A stretch of 57,153 nucleotides of DNA, taken from JBHHZJ01 sp046758005 (lineage in GTDB: Bacteria; Pseudomonadota; Alphaproteobacteria; Kiloniellales; J153). Positions 8,644 to 16,604 of this stretch are shown one piece after another. Positions within the stretch are counted from its first letter, which is position 1. Every line of letters begins with the position of its first letter. The position numbers were made by a program, and so were the translations under genes. The notes beneath the pieces are model-generated. The model was not told where the DNA came from and did not search any database. It saw only the letters and a list, made by a program, of their open reading frames with translations. The DNA lies in NCBI GenBank assembly GCA_046758005.1, contig JBHHZJ010000010.1:1-57153 (forward strand), in the 5' to 3' direction.

Positions 8644-8824
8644 GTTTCACCTCCCTTGTTCAAACCGAACCGACGCACAATGCCGACACGACGTGGGCCG
8701 GGCGTACCGGGCCAACGGTTCTGCGGCCATTCGAGCCGGTTCCCGGAGCCGTGTCAACGCACGCGCCCATGGCCAAACGATTCTATCCGCCCGGCCCGCC
8801 GTGAACAGGGCGCGGAGCGCGGGG

Positions 8825-8992
8825 GCGAGCCCGCGCCCGCTGTGCCGGCTGTTCGCCCGCGACCTCGGCCACGACGGCCCGAGCGCCTTCATCGCCGTCT
8901 TCAGACGCGAGTTCGGGGCCACCCCGGCGCGCACCTTTCGATGGCCGCACCGGCGCCGGGTCAAATCCGTCGCTACCAGCGGATCGCCGTGA
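8825..8992 (+). pseudogene. Remnant of an AraC-family transcriptional regulator (C-terminal HTH)
   Basis: The plus-strand frame encodes LGHDGPSAFIAVFRREFG followed by ATPARTFRWP. This is the conserved second helix-turn-helix and tail of AraC-family regulators (compare the family pattern GYDSPSAFIAxFRRxFGxTP). Upstream codons in the same frame do not resemble the family, so only the last 50 or so residues survive. The frame ends at 8992, overlapping the convergent spermidine-synthase-like gene. It probably once regulated a neighbour. It is the only feature in the 329-bp gap after tauA. Confidence 0.6.
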
Positions 8993-11225
8993 GGATGTTG
9001 GAAAAGGCGTCGGTCCAGGGCCGCGTGCCGGGCTCGGCCGAGAGCCGCCGCCAGCGCGGATCGGCATCGAGGAACCCGAGGTCGGCCGCCGCACGCGTCA
9101 GCGCCACCCATTGCGAGGCAACCTTGTAGCCTTTGCGGTCCTCCTCGCGCTCCGGCACCTGGTACTGGTACCAAGCCGCGACGCCGGCGTCCGCGGCCAG
9201 GCGCGCCACGATCGGCGCCAGCTCGAGCGTGCGGCTGGAGACCTGGAACAGCAGCACGCCGCGGGCGCTCAGCTTGTCGAGATAGAGGGCCAGCGCCTCG
9301 CGGGTCATGAGATGCATGGGAATGGCATCGGAGCTGAAGGCGTCCAGAATCAAGAGATCGAAGCGCCCCGGCCGGACGCGGCCGAGCGATAGCCGCGCGT
9401 CGCCCAGCACGACCTGGGCCTCGGGCGCGCACACCGGCAGGTAGTCGAAGAAGCGCCCGTCGCTGGCCAGGCGCACGACCACCGGATCGATCTCGTAGAA
9501 GGTCCATGTCTGGCCCGGCCGGCGGTAACAGGCCAGCGTGCCCGCACCGAGCCCGACGACGCCGACCCGCTCGACCCGCCCGTCGGCGAACAGCCGTTCC
9601 AGGATCTGTCCCACCGGCGAACCCCGGTGGTAATAGGTGAGCGGCTCGGTGCGGCGGCTCGGGTCGAGGTGCTGGGCGCCGTGCAGCGTGGTCCCTTGAC
9701 GCAGCAGCATGAATTGGCCCGAGGGATCGCGCTCGACCCGGTAGACGCCATAGAAACTGCGCTCGCGCGCCACCACCTCGCCGGCTCCGTTCAGCGCCAT
9801 GGGCACGAGAAGCGTAAGCGCCATCCCAAGCCCGAAACCGACCGGCCGGTGCCGCAGCGTGAAGAGGATGAGCGCCACCGGCAGCAGCACGATCAGGGTA
9901 TCGAGCGCGGCATACCCGCTCGGCGCGAACTCGCCCGCCGCGCGCACGAACACGAGGCCCGTCAATACCGCAACCAGGCCGCCGGCCAGCCATCGGCCGG
10001 CGCGGTGCGCCGTGGTCTCCGCGCGCGGGCGGAGCAGGCAGGCCGCCGCGAGGGCCAGCGGGAACTCGTAGATCGCGTCGAAGACGACGGGCGCGACGAG
10101 CGCGTTGACGGCGCCGCCCAGCGCGCCGCCGATCGACAGCCAGAGAGAGCCCGGGGGGAGGCGCGGGGCGGGCCGCCGCCGCGCCGCGAGTTCGCCGTGG
10201 CACACCATGGCGAGGACGAAGAAGACCGCCAAGTGCACCGGCAGGGCCAGGATCACCGGCGTCGGCATCCAAAAGAACACCGTCAGCGGGATCACGGCGA
10301 AGGGCTGCAGCCACACCATCCAGGCGTGGCGGATCGGCGGGCGGCGCGCGAAGACGAGCACGAAGGTCAGAAGATAGATCGCCAACGGCACGACCCAGAG
10401 CAGCGGCACCGCAGCCACGTCCGTCGTGATGTGTGCGGTCACGCCGAGCAGCAGGCTCGACGGGACGAAGGCCAGCGCCGTCCAGCGCAGACGCCGGCGC
10501 CACGTCGTCGGCCCGGGCTCGTCGGCCGTGGCCGCGGCGGGTTTGGGCGCGACGGTGCGCGCCGTCCGGTGCACGAGGACGAGCGCGCACAGCCCGATGA
10601 GCAGGACCAGCACCGCATAGACCGTGGCCCAAAGCGAGGTCTGGGAACCCATTGGCAACAGGGGCTCGAGCACGAGCGGGTAGCCGAGCAGCGCCAGCAG
10701 GCTGCCCAGGTTGCTCGCGCCGTAGAGGAAGTAGGGATCGCGTCCGGCCGGATGGCCGCTGCCGGCGAACCAGGCCTGCAGGGCCGGGGCGGTCGCCGAG
10801 ACGGCGACGAACGGCAGGCCGACCATCGAGACCAGCAGCGCGAACATCCAGAAGACCGGCGGCGACTCGCTCGGCGGGGCCTCGGCCGCGCCCAGGCCGA
10901 AAGGCAGGGTGAAAAGGGCGAGCACGAGCACGATGAGGTGCATCAGCGCCTGCGCGCGAACGCCCAGCGCCCGCACGCTCGCGTGGGCGAAAGCGTAGCC
11001 GGCCAGCAGGCTCGCCTGGAAGAAGACCATCGCCACGGTCCACACCGCGGACGAGCCGCCCAGCAGGGGCAGCACCATCCGGCCCACCATCGGTTGCACC
11101 CAGAACAACAGCAAGGCGCTCAGGAACAGGGTCGCGGCGTAAAGCCGCAGAACCCCGACGGCGGCCTTCGCCCGCGGCTCGACGAAAACCTCGCTGCGTC
11201 GAGACGCGGTCTCGCCCCTCGCCAT
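8973..11225 (-). CDS. Fused membrane transporter-like/spermidine synthase-like protein
   Basis: A 750-residue two-part protein. The first two thirds hold about twelve or more hydrophobic spans, starting AATLFLSALLLFWVQPMVGR, of the kind annotated as fused MFS/spermidine synthase. The last third is a soluble Rossmann domain with VGVVGLGAGTLACY, an acidic residue in YEIDP and LLILDAFSSDAIP, typical of spermidine synthase-like methyl/aminopropyltransferase folds. I chose ATG 11225 over a GTG three codons earlier. Polyamine synthesis by such fusions has rarely been tested, so the true reaction is open. Confidence 0.85.
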   Translation of the reverse strand: MARGETASRRSEVFVEPRAKAAVGVLRLYAATLFLSALLLFWVQPMVGRMVLPLLGGSSAVWTVAMVFFQASLLAGYAFAHASVRALGVRAQALMHLIVLVLALFTLPFGLGAAEAPPSESPPVFWMFALLVSMVGLPFVAVSATAPALQAWFAGSGHPAGRDPYFLYGASNLGSLLALLGYPLVLEPLLPMGSQTSLWATVYAVLVLLIGLCALVLVHRTARTVAPKPAAATADEPGPTTWRRRLRWTALAFVPSSLLLGVTAHITTDVAAVPLLWVVPLAIYLLTFVLVFARRPPIRHAWMVWLQPFAVIPLTVFFWMPTPVILALPVHLAVFFVLAMVCHGELAARRRPAPRLPPGSLWLSIGGALGGAVNALVAPVVFDAIYEFPLALAAACLLRPRAETTAHRAGRWLAGGLVAVLTGLVFVRAAGEFAPSGYAALDTLIVLLPVALILFTLRHRPVGFGLGMALTLLVPMALNGAGEVVARERSFYGVYRVERDPSGQFMLLRQGTTLHGAQHLDPSRRTEPLTYYHRGSPVGQILERLFADGRVERVGVVGLGAGTLACYRRPGQTWTFYEIDPVVVRLASDGRFFDYLPVCAPEAQVVLGDARLSLGRVRPGRFDLLILDAFSSDAIPMHLMTREALALYLDKLSARGVLLFQVSSRTLELAPIVARLAADAGVAAWYQYQVPEREEDRKGYKVASQWVALTRAAADLGFLDADPRWRRLSAEPGTRPWTDAFSNILTAIRW

Positions 11226-11254
11226 GAAAACCACCCCGTTGCCGCACGACCCAC

Positions 11255-11306
11255 GGGCCCAGCTTTTCGGCCGGACTCTCGGGCCCAGCTTATTGGCCAG
11301 ACTTTA
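11255..11306. repeat. Imperfect 26-bp tandem duplication
   Basis: Two adjacent 26-base units begin GGGCCCAGCTT and differ at several positions (unit 1 11255-11280, unit 2 11281-11306). They lie between the spermidine-synthase-like gene start and the amidotransferase gene end. Function unknown. Confidence 0.5.
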
Positions 11307-11375
11307 AGGAACGGTCACTTCGACAGGCCGCGGGCGCCGACAGGCGGCAGTGATCAGTCGCGATTTACCAGCAAC

Positions 11376-12074
11376 TTAGTCAGAATCACTCAACCAATGT
11401 CTGAGGAACCGGTCGAGCCAGGCGGCCATGAGCGCGTCGTACTTCGCGGCGTCGGCGAGCTGACGTTCACGCGGGTGGGCGTTGGGGTTGTCGAGCATGT
11501 GCGCCGCCTCGTCCATCCAGCGGGTCATGACCCCCAGCGTCACCTCCGGGTGGAACTGCAGGGCGTAGGCGTCGCGCCCGGCGCGGAACGCCTGGTTCGG
11601 AAAGGTCGGGCCGGTCGCGAGCAGCGTTGCGCCGCCCGGCACTTCGAAGCCTTCCTTGTGCCAGTGGTAGACGTGCCGCAACCCGCCCAAGAACCCGTCG
11701 GCCGCGGCGGTGGGCGCGACCGGGACGTAGCCGATCTCGTAGAAGCCCTCGGGGTGCGGGCGGACCGCCGCGCCGAGCACGCGCGCCAGGAGCTGCCCGC
11801 CCAGGCAGAAGCCGAGATAGGGCTTGCCGCTGTCCAGCCAGCGCGCGATCCAGTCGAGCTCGGCGCGGATGTAGGGCTTGGCCGCGTCGTCGTTGGCGCT
11901 CTCGGCGCCGCCGTAGACGATGGCCCCGGCGTGTTCCGGGCCCGGCTCGGGCAGGCGCTCCCCGTCCGCCGGGCGGACCCACTCCACGCGGTAGCCGCGC
12001 TCGACCAGCCGGCGCGAGGCCCGGTCGTCGCGCTTGCCGACCGGATGGTCCACCAAGACCACGATCTTCGTCAT
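11376..12074 (-). CDS. Class I glutamine amidotransferase-like protein
   Basis: A 232-residue single-domain enzyme with the GATase triad: nucleophile Cys90 in GFCLGGQL and His175/Glu177 in QFHPE. Such stand-alone proteins hydrolyse glutamine or gamma-glutamyl amides; partners vary. The start ATG overlaps the stop of the upstream 4Fe-4S gene (ATGA), so the two are translationally coupled. It is the last gene of a minus-strand operon led by an MttB-family methyltransferase. A role in gamma-glutamyl-methylamine handling is conceivable but not shown. Confidence 0.88.
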   Translation of the reverse strand: MTKIVVLVDHPVGKRDDRASRRLVERGYRVEWVRPADGERLPEPGPEHAGAIVYGGAESANDDAAKPYIRAELDWIARWLDSGKPYLGFCLGGQLLARVLGAAVRPHPEGFYEIGYVPVAPTAAADGFLGGLRHVYHWHKEGFEVPGGATLLATGPTFPNQAFRAGRDAYALQFHPEVTLGVMTRWMDEAAHMLDNPNAHPRERQLADAAKYDALMAAWLDRFLRHWLSDSD

Positions 12075-12766
12075 GGCGCCACCGGGTCCCGTTGCTGGGC
12101 GCGCAGGAACGCCGCCATGTGGAAACGCGCCCGCGCCGGCTCGTAGCGGTACCCGCGCCCGACCGGACAGGCCCGGCGCGCGCGGCACCCGAGATCCACG
12201 CAGTCTGCGCCCTCAAGTGCCGAAATGTGGTTAACGCAGGCCGCCACGTCGTAGCCGTCGCCGGTGAAGGCACCGACCGGGCAGGCCGACAGGCACGGCC
12301 TGTCCGCGCAAGTGTCGCACGGCCGCGGCCGCTGGTCCCGCGGCGGCAGGTCAAGGACCTCCGCAAAGGCGAGCGCGCCGCGGTAGGCGTGCCACAGCCC
12401 GTAGTCGGGATGGATGAGCATGCCGAGCGGCGATTCGGCCACCGCCTCGGCGCGCTTGGCCCAGGCGACGAACGGCAGGTAGGGCGGCCCGCCGAAGGGG
12501 AACAGGGCCCGGGCGCCCCAACGCGCGGCCAGCTCGTCCAAGACCCGTCGGCTCCAGCGGTTGAGCGGGTCGGCCGCGGCGTCGGCCTCGGGCGCGGCGG
12601 TGAAGGCGCGCCACATCTGCGGCCCGGCATTGCCGACCGGCACCAGCGTGCGCGCCGGCCGGCCGTCGGCGAGCGGCGGAACGCCGTCGCCGGCTCCCGG
12701 GTGGAAGCCGCCGCGGGCCATCAACCCGCTTGCGCGCAAACCCGCCTCGACGCTCGGGTAGTCCAT
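12071..12766 (-). CDS. 4Fe-4S cluster-binding protein, QueG-like C-terminal domain
   Basis: A 231-residue protein. The ferredoxin-like region is at the C-terminus: Cys150, 153, 158 and 162 (CDTCADRPCLSACP), then Cys177, 189, 194 and 200, enough for two 4Fe-4S clusters. The arrangement resembles the ferredoxin part of epoxyqueuosine reductase QueG, without its cobalamin-binding N-terminus. Start set at MDYPSVEAGL. It overlaps the amidotransferase by 4 bp and follows the monooxygenase-like gene by 43 bp. In an operon with a corrinoid-linked methyltransferase, an electron-transfer role is attractive but inferred. Confidence 0.8.
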   Translation of the reverse strand: MDYPSVEAGLRASGLMARGGFHPGAGDGVPPLADGRPARTLVPVGNAGPQMWRAFTAAPEADAAADPLNRWSRRVLDELAARWGARALFPFGGPPYLPFVAWAKRAEAVAESPLGMLIHPDYGLWHAYRGALAFAEVLDLPPRDQRPRPCDTCADRPCLSACPVGAFTGDGYDVAACVNHISALEGADCVDLGCRARRACPVGRGYRYEPARARFHMAAFLRAQQRDPVAP

Positions 12767-12809
12767 GGCGTGCGGCGACGGCGCGACGGGGCGGCGCCGC
12801 CCCAAGGGG

Positions 12810-13130
12810 TCACGCCGCCGGGCGGCCGGCCGCCAGGTCATAGTCCCGGAACACCTCGGCGACGCGGATCCGGTAGTCCCGGAAGATCCCCTGTCGCCCC
12901 TGCCTCTGCGCCGCGCCGTGGTCCGGGTGCCGGTACCAGGCCTCGACCGCCGCGCGGTCGCGCCAGAACGACAGCGAAACGTACTTGTTCTCCGTGGTCA
13001 GGCTCTGGAACCGCTCGACCGAGATGAAGCCGTCGGCCCGCTCCAGCTCCGGGCGCAGCGCGGCGGCCAGGTCGAAGTAGCGCTGGCCCTTCTGCGGATC
13101 GACGACGACTTCGAAGATGACTGCGATCAT
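12810..13130 (-). CDS. Antibiotic biosynthesis monooxygenase (ABM) family protein
   Basis: A 106-residue dimeric ferredoxin-like-fold protein starting MIAVIFEVVV. It carries the family's aromatic FISVERFQS and YVSLSFWRDRAAVEAWY segments. ABM proteins include cofactor-free monooxygenases and heme-degrading enzymes; many are uncharacterised. It lies 104 bp after the MttB-family gene and 43 bp before the 4Fe-4S gene, all on the minus strand. The start is the only ATG that gives the family's normal length. Confidence 0.85.
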   Translation of the reverse strand: MIAVIFEVVVDPQKGQRYFDLAAALRPELERADGFISVERFQSLTTENKYVSLSFWRDRAAVEAWYRHPDHGAAQRQGRQGIFRDYRIRVAEVFRDYDLAAGRPAA

Positions 13131-13234
13131 GGCGCCCCTCCCCTGCCCAAGATAGCCCGTGTCGACGATCCACCATAGTCCGCCACGGCGGCGCCGTCCC
13201 GGCGTCGCGACGCGCGACGTGCGCGCAGGACCAC

Positions 13235-14764
13235 TCACGGCGCCCGGCGGCCGATCTCCTCCTTGCGCCGCGCGACGAAGGCATCGAGCCTTTCGGCGAT
13301 GGCCGGGTCGAGCGGCGGCGCCTCGTAGGCGGCGAGCAGCGCTTTCCAGATCGTCGTGGCGCGTTCGGTCGCGCTCCGCGCGCCCGCCTGCCGCCAGGCC
13401 TCGAAGTTGCGCCAGTCGGCGAGCATCGGCCGGTAGAACGCCGTCTCGTAACGCGCCAGCGTGTGCGTCGCGCCGAAGAAGTGGCCGCCCGGGCCGACCT
13501 CGCGGATCGCCTCCAGGCCGAGGGCCTCGTCATCGACCGCCAGCGGCCGCAGCAGCTCGGCCATCATCTGCAGCATCTCGGCGTCCAGCACGACCTTCTC
13601 GAACGAGGCGGTGAGGCCCCCCTCCATCCAGCCGGCGCCATGATACACGATGTTGGCGCGTCCCATCACCGCGGCCCACAGCGACATCTGCGACTCGTAG
13701 GCCGCCTGGGCGTCGACCACGTTGCTGGCGCTGGCGTTGCTCGAGCGGTAGGGAAGACCGTGGCGCCGGGCGAGCTGGCCGCCGGCGAGCGTGGCCTTGG
13801 CGTTCTCCGGGGTGCCGAAGGCGGGCGCGCCCGACCGCATATCCACGTTCGAGGTGAACGCGCCGTAGACGACCGGCGTGCCCGGCCGGACCATCTGGGC
13901 GAGCGCGATCCCGGCCAGCGCTTCCGCGTTCTGCTGGGCGAGCGCGGCCGGCAGGGTGACGGGCGTCATCGCGCCCATGAGCGTGAACGGCGTGACCACG
14001 ACCGCCTGGCTCCAGCGCGCCATGGCCATGAGGCCTTCGGCCATGGGGCCATCGAAACGGCGCGGCGAATTGGCGTTGATGTTGGTCAATACGGCGGGCG
14101 AGGAGATCAGGTCCTCGCGCGTTTGGCCGCGCGCGATGGCGGCCACGTCGATCCCGTCGAGCGCCCGCTCGGCGCCGATCGCCGTACAGTGATACACCCG
14201 GTCGGTGTAGATGACGTTGGCGCGGTAGCAGTCGAGGTGGCGGCTCTCGGCCGGCAGCTCGATTGGGGCGACCGGCTGGTTGCCGATGCAGTGAATGATG
14301 TTGAGGCTCTGGGTCAGGCGCAGCAGGTCGCAGTAGTCGGCGTAGTTGCCCGCGCGCCGCCCGCGCTCGCGGTCGTGCACGTTGGGCGGGCCGCCGACGA
14401 GGGAGAAATTGACGTGGTTGCCGCCCAGGGTGATGCGGCGCTCGGAGTTGCGCGGGGTGAGCGTCACGCTGGACGGCGCCTTGGCCACCGACTCCGCGAT
14501 AAGCCCGCGCTCGAAGCGCACGATTCCGGTGTCCCGATCGACCGCGGCGCCGGACTTTTCGAGCAGGTCGAGCGCGCCGTCGCTCAGGAACTCGATGCCG
14601 ATCTCCTCGAGGATCCGCAGCGAGGCCTCGTGGATCTCCTCGACCTGATCGGCGCTCAGCACCTCGAGCGGCTTGTAGGGATTGGTCACCGCCCGCCACG
14701 GCAACTGGGGGATCGCCGCGCCGTCGCGCCGCCGTGCCGCGTGTCGACGCTTCTCGCGGGCCAT
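13235..14764 (-). CDS. Trimethylamine methyltransferase (MttB) family protein, non-pyrrolysine
   Basis: A 509-residue TIM-barrel enzyme of the MttB superfamily. The basic N-terminal tail and SLRILEEIGIEFLSDGALDLL are typical of the family, as are the glycine-rich barrel segments (VYGAFTSNVDMRSGAPAFGTPE, GAGWMEGGLTASFEKVV). The frame has no internal amber codon, so this is a non-Pyl homologue. Characterised non-Pyl members (MtgB and relatives) demethylate glycine betaine, proline betaine, carnitine or butyrobetaine and methylate a corrinoid protein. It heads an operon with ABM, 4Fe-4S and amidotransferase genes. The matching corrinoid protein lies at 30.9 kb. Substrate unknown. Confidence 0.9.
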   Translation of the reverse strand: MAREKRRHAARRRDGAAIPQLPWRAVTNPYKPLEVLSADQVEEIHEASLRILEEIGIEFLSDGALDLLEKSGAAVDRDTGIVRFERGLIAESVAKAPSSVTLTPRNSERRITLGGNHVNFSLVGGPPNVHDRERGRRAGNYADYCDLLRLTQSLNIIHCIGNQPVAPIELPAESRHLDCYRANVIYTDRVYHCTAIGAERALDGIDVAAIARGQTREDLISSPAVLTNINANSPRRFDGPMAEGLMAMARWSQAVVVTPFTLMGAMTPVTLPAALAQQNAEALAGIALAQMVRPGTPVVYGAFTSNVDMRSGAPAFGTPENAKATLAGGQLARRHGLPYRSSNASASNVVDAQAAYESQMSLWAAVMGRANIVYHGAGWMEGGLTASFEKVVLDAEMLQMMAELLRPLAVDDEALGLEAIREVGPGGHFFGATHTLARYETAFYRPMLADWRNFEAWRQAGARSATERATTIWKALLAAYEAPPLDPAIAERLDAFVARRKEEIGRRAP

Positions 14765-14955
14765 GATGAACCACCACCAAAGACGCCGGCCCGGGACGCG
14801 CGCCGTCGGCGCCGCCCGAAGCGCAAGAAAGCCGTGGGGTAGTCTTCCAGGAACGACGCGGGCGCGGTGTCCCGCATACGACGTGAATTATTCTCGGATG
14901 GCGACCGGGCCCCGACCGGGACGCGCCGGGGTCCGATTCCACGCGCCGAGCGGGT

Positions 14956-15144
14956 CTACGGGTCGCCGCCGGCGGCCATGGCTTGGCGCGCCATCACCGA
15001 CGCGAGCACGCCGTCCCACACGTTGGCCCGGCAGGCGCGCACCGCGCCCTCGAAGCCCAGGGTCTCGACCAGGGCCTCGGCCAGCTCGCCCAGGCCGTCG
15101 CGGTCGTCCGGCCGGGATTCTCGATCGTTCCAGGTCGGTTGCAT
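14956..15144 (-). CDS. Hypothetical protein, 62 residues
   Basis: A short acidic protein (MQPTWNDRESRPDDRDGLGE...) predicted to be mostly helical in its second half. It has a strong GGAGGAG ribosome-binding site seven bases before the ATG, which supports real translation. It follows the secreted small protein by 44 bp on the same strand and precedes the MttB-family gene by about 190 bp, so co-transcription with either is possible. I do not recognise the family. Confidence 0.6.
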   Translation of the reverse strand: MQPTWNDRESRPDDRDGLGELAEALVETLGFEGAVRACRANVWDGVLASVMARQAMAAGGDP

Positions 15145-15188
15145 CCCACCGCTCCTCCGTCGCGTCTCGCGTTCGTGCGCGGGCCGGC

Positions 15189-15536
15189 TCAGACCTGCGG
15201 TCCCTGCGCCACCCGGCGGGCGTCCTGCCAGTCCTCGCCGGCGATCAGAATGCAGCTGCGGCCGTCGATCAGGGTAACCACCACGGTCCAGGTGGCCCCG
15301 TCGGCGCTGGAGAACACTTCCACCAGGCTGCCCTTGCTGGTCAGCGCCACGGCGATCCGGTTCTCGGCGTACTTGCTCTTGAGCTGCTCGGCCATCGCCG
15401 AGTGCGTCGTGCAGACGGACTGCGCCCTGGCCGCCGTTCCGGCGTTGAGCAGCAGGGCCAGAGCCAGGGCGACCGCGCCGAAGATCCTGAACGCCGCCGC
15501 CTTCGGGCTTTGGCCGAGGATGCTTTGGTTCAACAT
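15189..15536 (-). CDS. Small exported protein, unknown function
   Basis: A 115-residue protein with a Sec signal peptide: a hydrophobic run FRIFGAVALALALLL and cleavage expected after ARA at about residue 38. The mature part of about 77 residues is a compact beta-rich domain with two cysteines (42 and 94), which could form a disulfide. AAAGGAG precedes the ATG. An exact CRP-like half palindrome (TGTGA-N6-TCACT) lies about 115 bp upstream. Proteins of this size and pattern occur in alphaproteobacteria; no function is known to me. Confidence 0.75.
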   Translation of the reverse strand: MLNQSILGQSPKAAAFRIFGAVALALALLLNAGTAARAQSVCTTHSAMAEQLKSKYAENRIAVALTSKGSLVEVFSSADGATWTVVVTLIDGRSCILIAGEDWQDARRVAQGPQV

Positions 15537-15650
15537 GGCTCGCTCCTTTCGCTCGGCGCCAAGAATCTCTTGGCTCGCTTCGCCGCCCGCCCGGCTGCCC
15601 GGACGGGCCGCTTACCGACTCTCAATTTGGTTAAACGCGGCTCGATCGGA

Positions 15651-15666
15651 TGTGACGGCCGTCACT
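15651..15666. promoter_or_regulatory. CRP-type operator box
   Basis: TGTGACGGCCGTCACT has the TGTGA-N6-TCAC(A/T) form of the two boxes at 5.2 kb. It lies upstream of the small exported protein gene (start 15536, minus strand), the likely target. Confidence 0.5.
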
Positions 15667-15828
15667 GCTCGCGCGAGGTTGACCGGCCGTGAGGCCCGCT
15701 CACGGGTTCGTGATGACGGCGCGCGAACCCGGCCGGCGCGCGTCGTGGCGGACGGAATGGACGGATCGGCCGGTGAGCGGATATCTCCCGCCGGCCGGGT
15801 CGCGATGGACCCGCGCGGCGGCGCCTGG

Positions 15829-16410
15829 TCACTTGCCGCAGGCGATGCCGCGGCGGGCGGCCATGCGCCGGCCGAGCTCGGCGCAATCCTCCTCGGTCAG
15901 ATGCCGGTCGGCGCGCGGCAGGATGACCGAGTTCTCCCAGGCCAGATGGCGGCGCTGCGTCTCGCTGAAGACGAAGGTGTTCATCATGAACTGCGCCGGG
16001 TCGGCGAACGCATGGCCGGCAATCAGCGCTTCCAGGTTGCGGATCAATTCCTGGTACAGGGTCTGATCCATCTCGTGCTCCCGTTGCAGGAGCTCGAAGA
16101 TCTCCTCGATGTCGTCGCTCTTCGGGCACCGGCGCCGCAGCAGCGGGAACAGGTCTTCCTCCTCGTCGGCGACATGCAAAGGCAGGTCCCGAACGAGGTA
16201 TCTGCGCACCGCCTCCAGCACGGCCGCGTCGGTGCCATGCCGGGGGTTATGCACCAGGCGGTCGAGCACGTCGCACACGGCGAGCTGACGCTCGTGCTCG
16301 GCGGAGAGGAAATCGATCGGCGACCCAAACTCTGTTGGATCGAGCGGCGGAACAGAGAGCTTCGCACCGCCGGCCCCGTGGTGCGCGGCCTTCGTTTGCC
16401 CAGCATCCAT
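15829..16410 (-). CDS. Hemerythrin HHE domain protein
   Basis: A 193-residue protein with a hemerythrin-type diiron four-helix bundle. Candidate ligands are His39, His79 with Glu83 (HVADEE), His112 and His155 with Glu159 (HLAWE), in the correct order. Such proteins bind O2, NO or iron; bacterial single-domain forms often act in stress sensing or repair of iron centres. An exact FNR box lies 67-80 bp upstream, which suggests induction under low oxygen. The gene is divergent from hutH. Confidence 0.88.
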   Translation of the reverse strand: MDAGQTKAAHHGAGGAKLSVPPLDPTEFGSPIDFLSAEHERQLAVCDVLDRLVHNPRHGTDAAVLEAVRRYLVRDLPLHVADEEEDLFPLLRRRCPKSDDIEEIFELLQREHEMDQTLYQELIRNLEALIAGHAFADPAQFMMNTFVFSETQRRHLAWENSVILPRADRHLTEEDCAELGRRMAARRGIACGK

Positions 16411-16476
16411 TGTGCAAACCCCCGAACGGCATCGCGACCGAAGTGAAAAAATATTTCGCGCGGTCCGGAGTCCGCA

Positions 16477-16490
16477 TTGATCCTGATCAA
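16477..16490. promoter_or_regulatory. FNR box (TTGAT-N4-ATCAA)
   Basis: TTGATCCTGATCAA is an exact match to the FNR consensus. It sits in the divergent region between the hemerythrin gene (start 16410, minus) and hutH (start 16605, plus). It is closer to the hemerythrin start, which is the likelier target. Confidence 0.7.
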
Positions 16491-16604
16491 TTAATGCGCG
16501 CGTTCGTGGCCGTGAAAGTACACCCCGGGGCCGTGCTTTCGGCCGCCCCCGATCGGTGCTAAACAGCGGGCTCGCCCGCCCTCGACCACCGCACGGCGCG
16601 ATCC

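Noticed and set aside
8647..11247. Long minus-strand frame of about 860 codons over the spermidine-synthase-like gene
   Set aside because: It is an out-of-frame shadow; the other frame has transmembrane spans and clear motifs.
13235..14764. Pyrrolysine-containing MttB
   Set aside because: The frame is continuous without an internal TAG, and no pyl genes are in the window.
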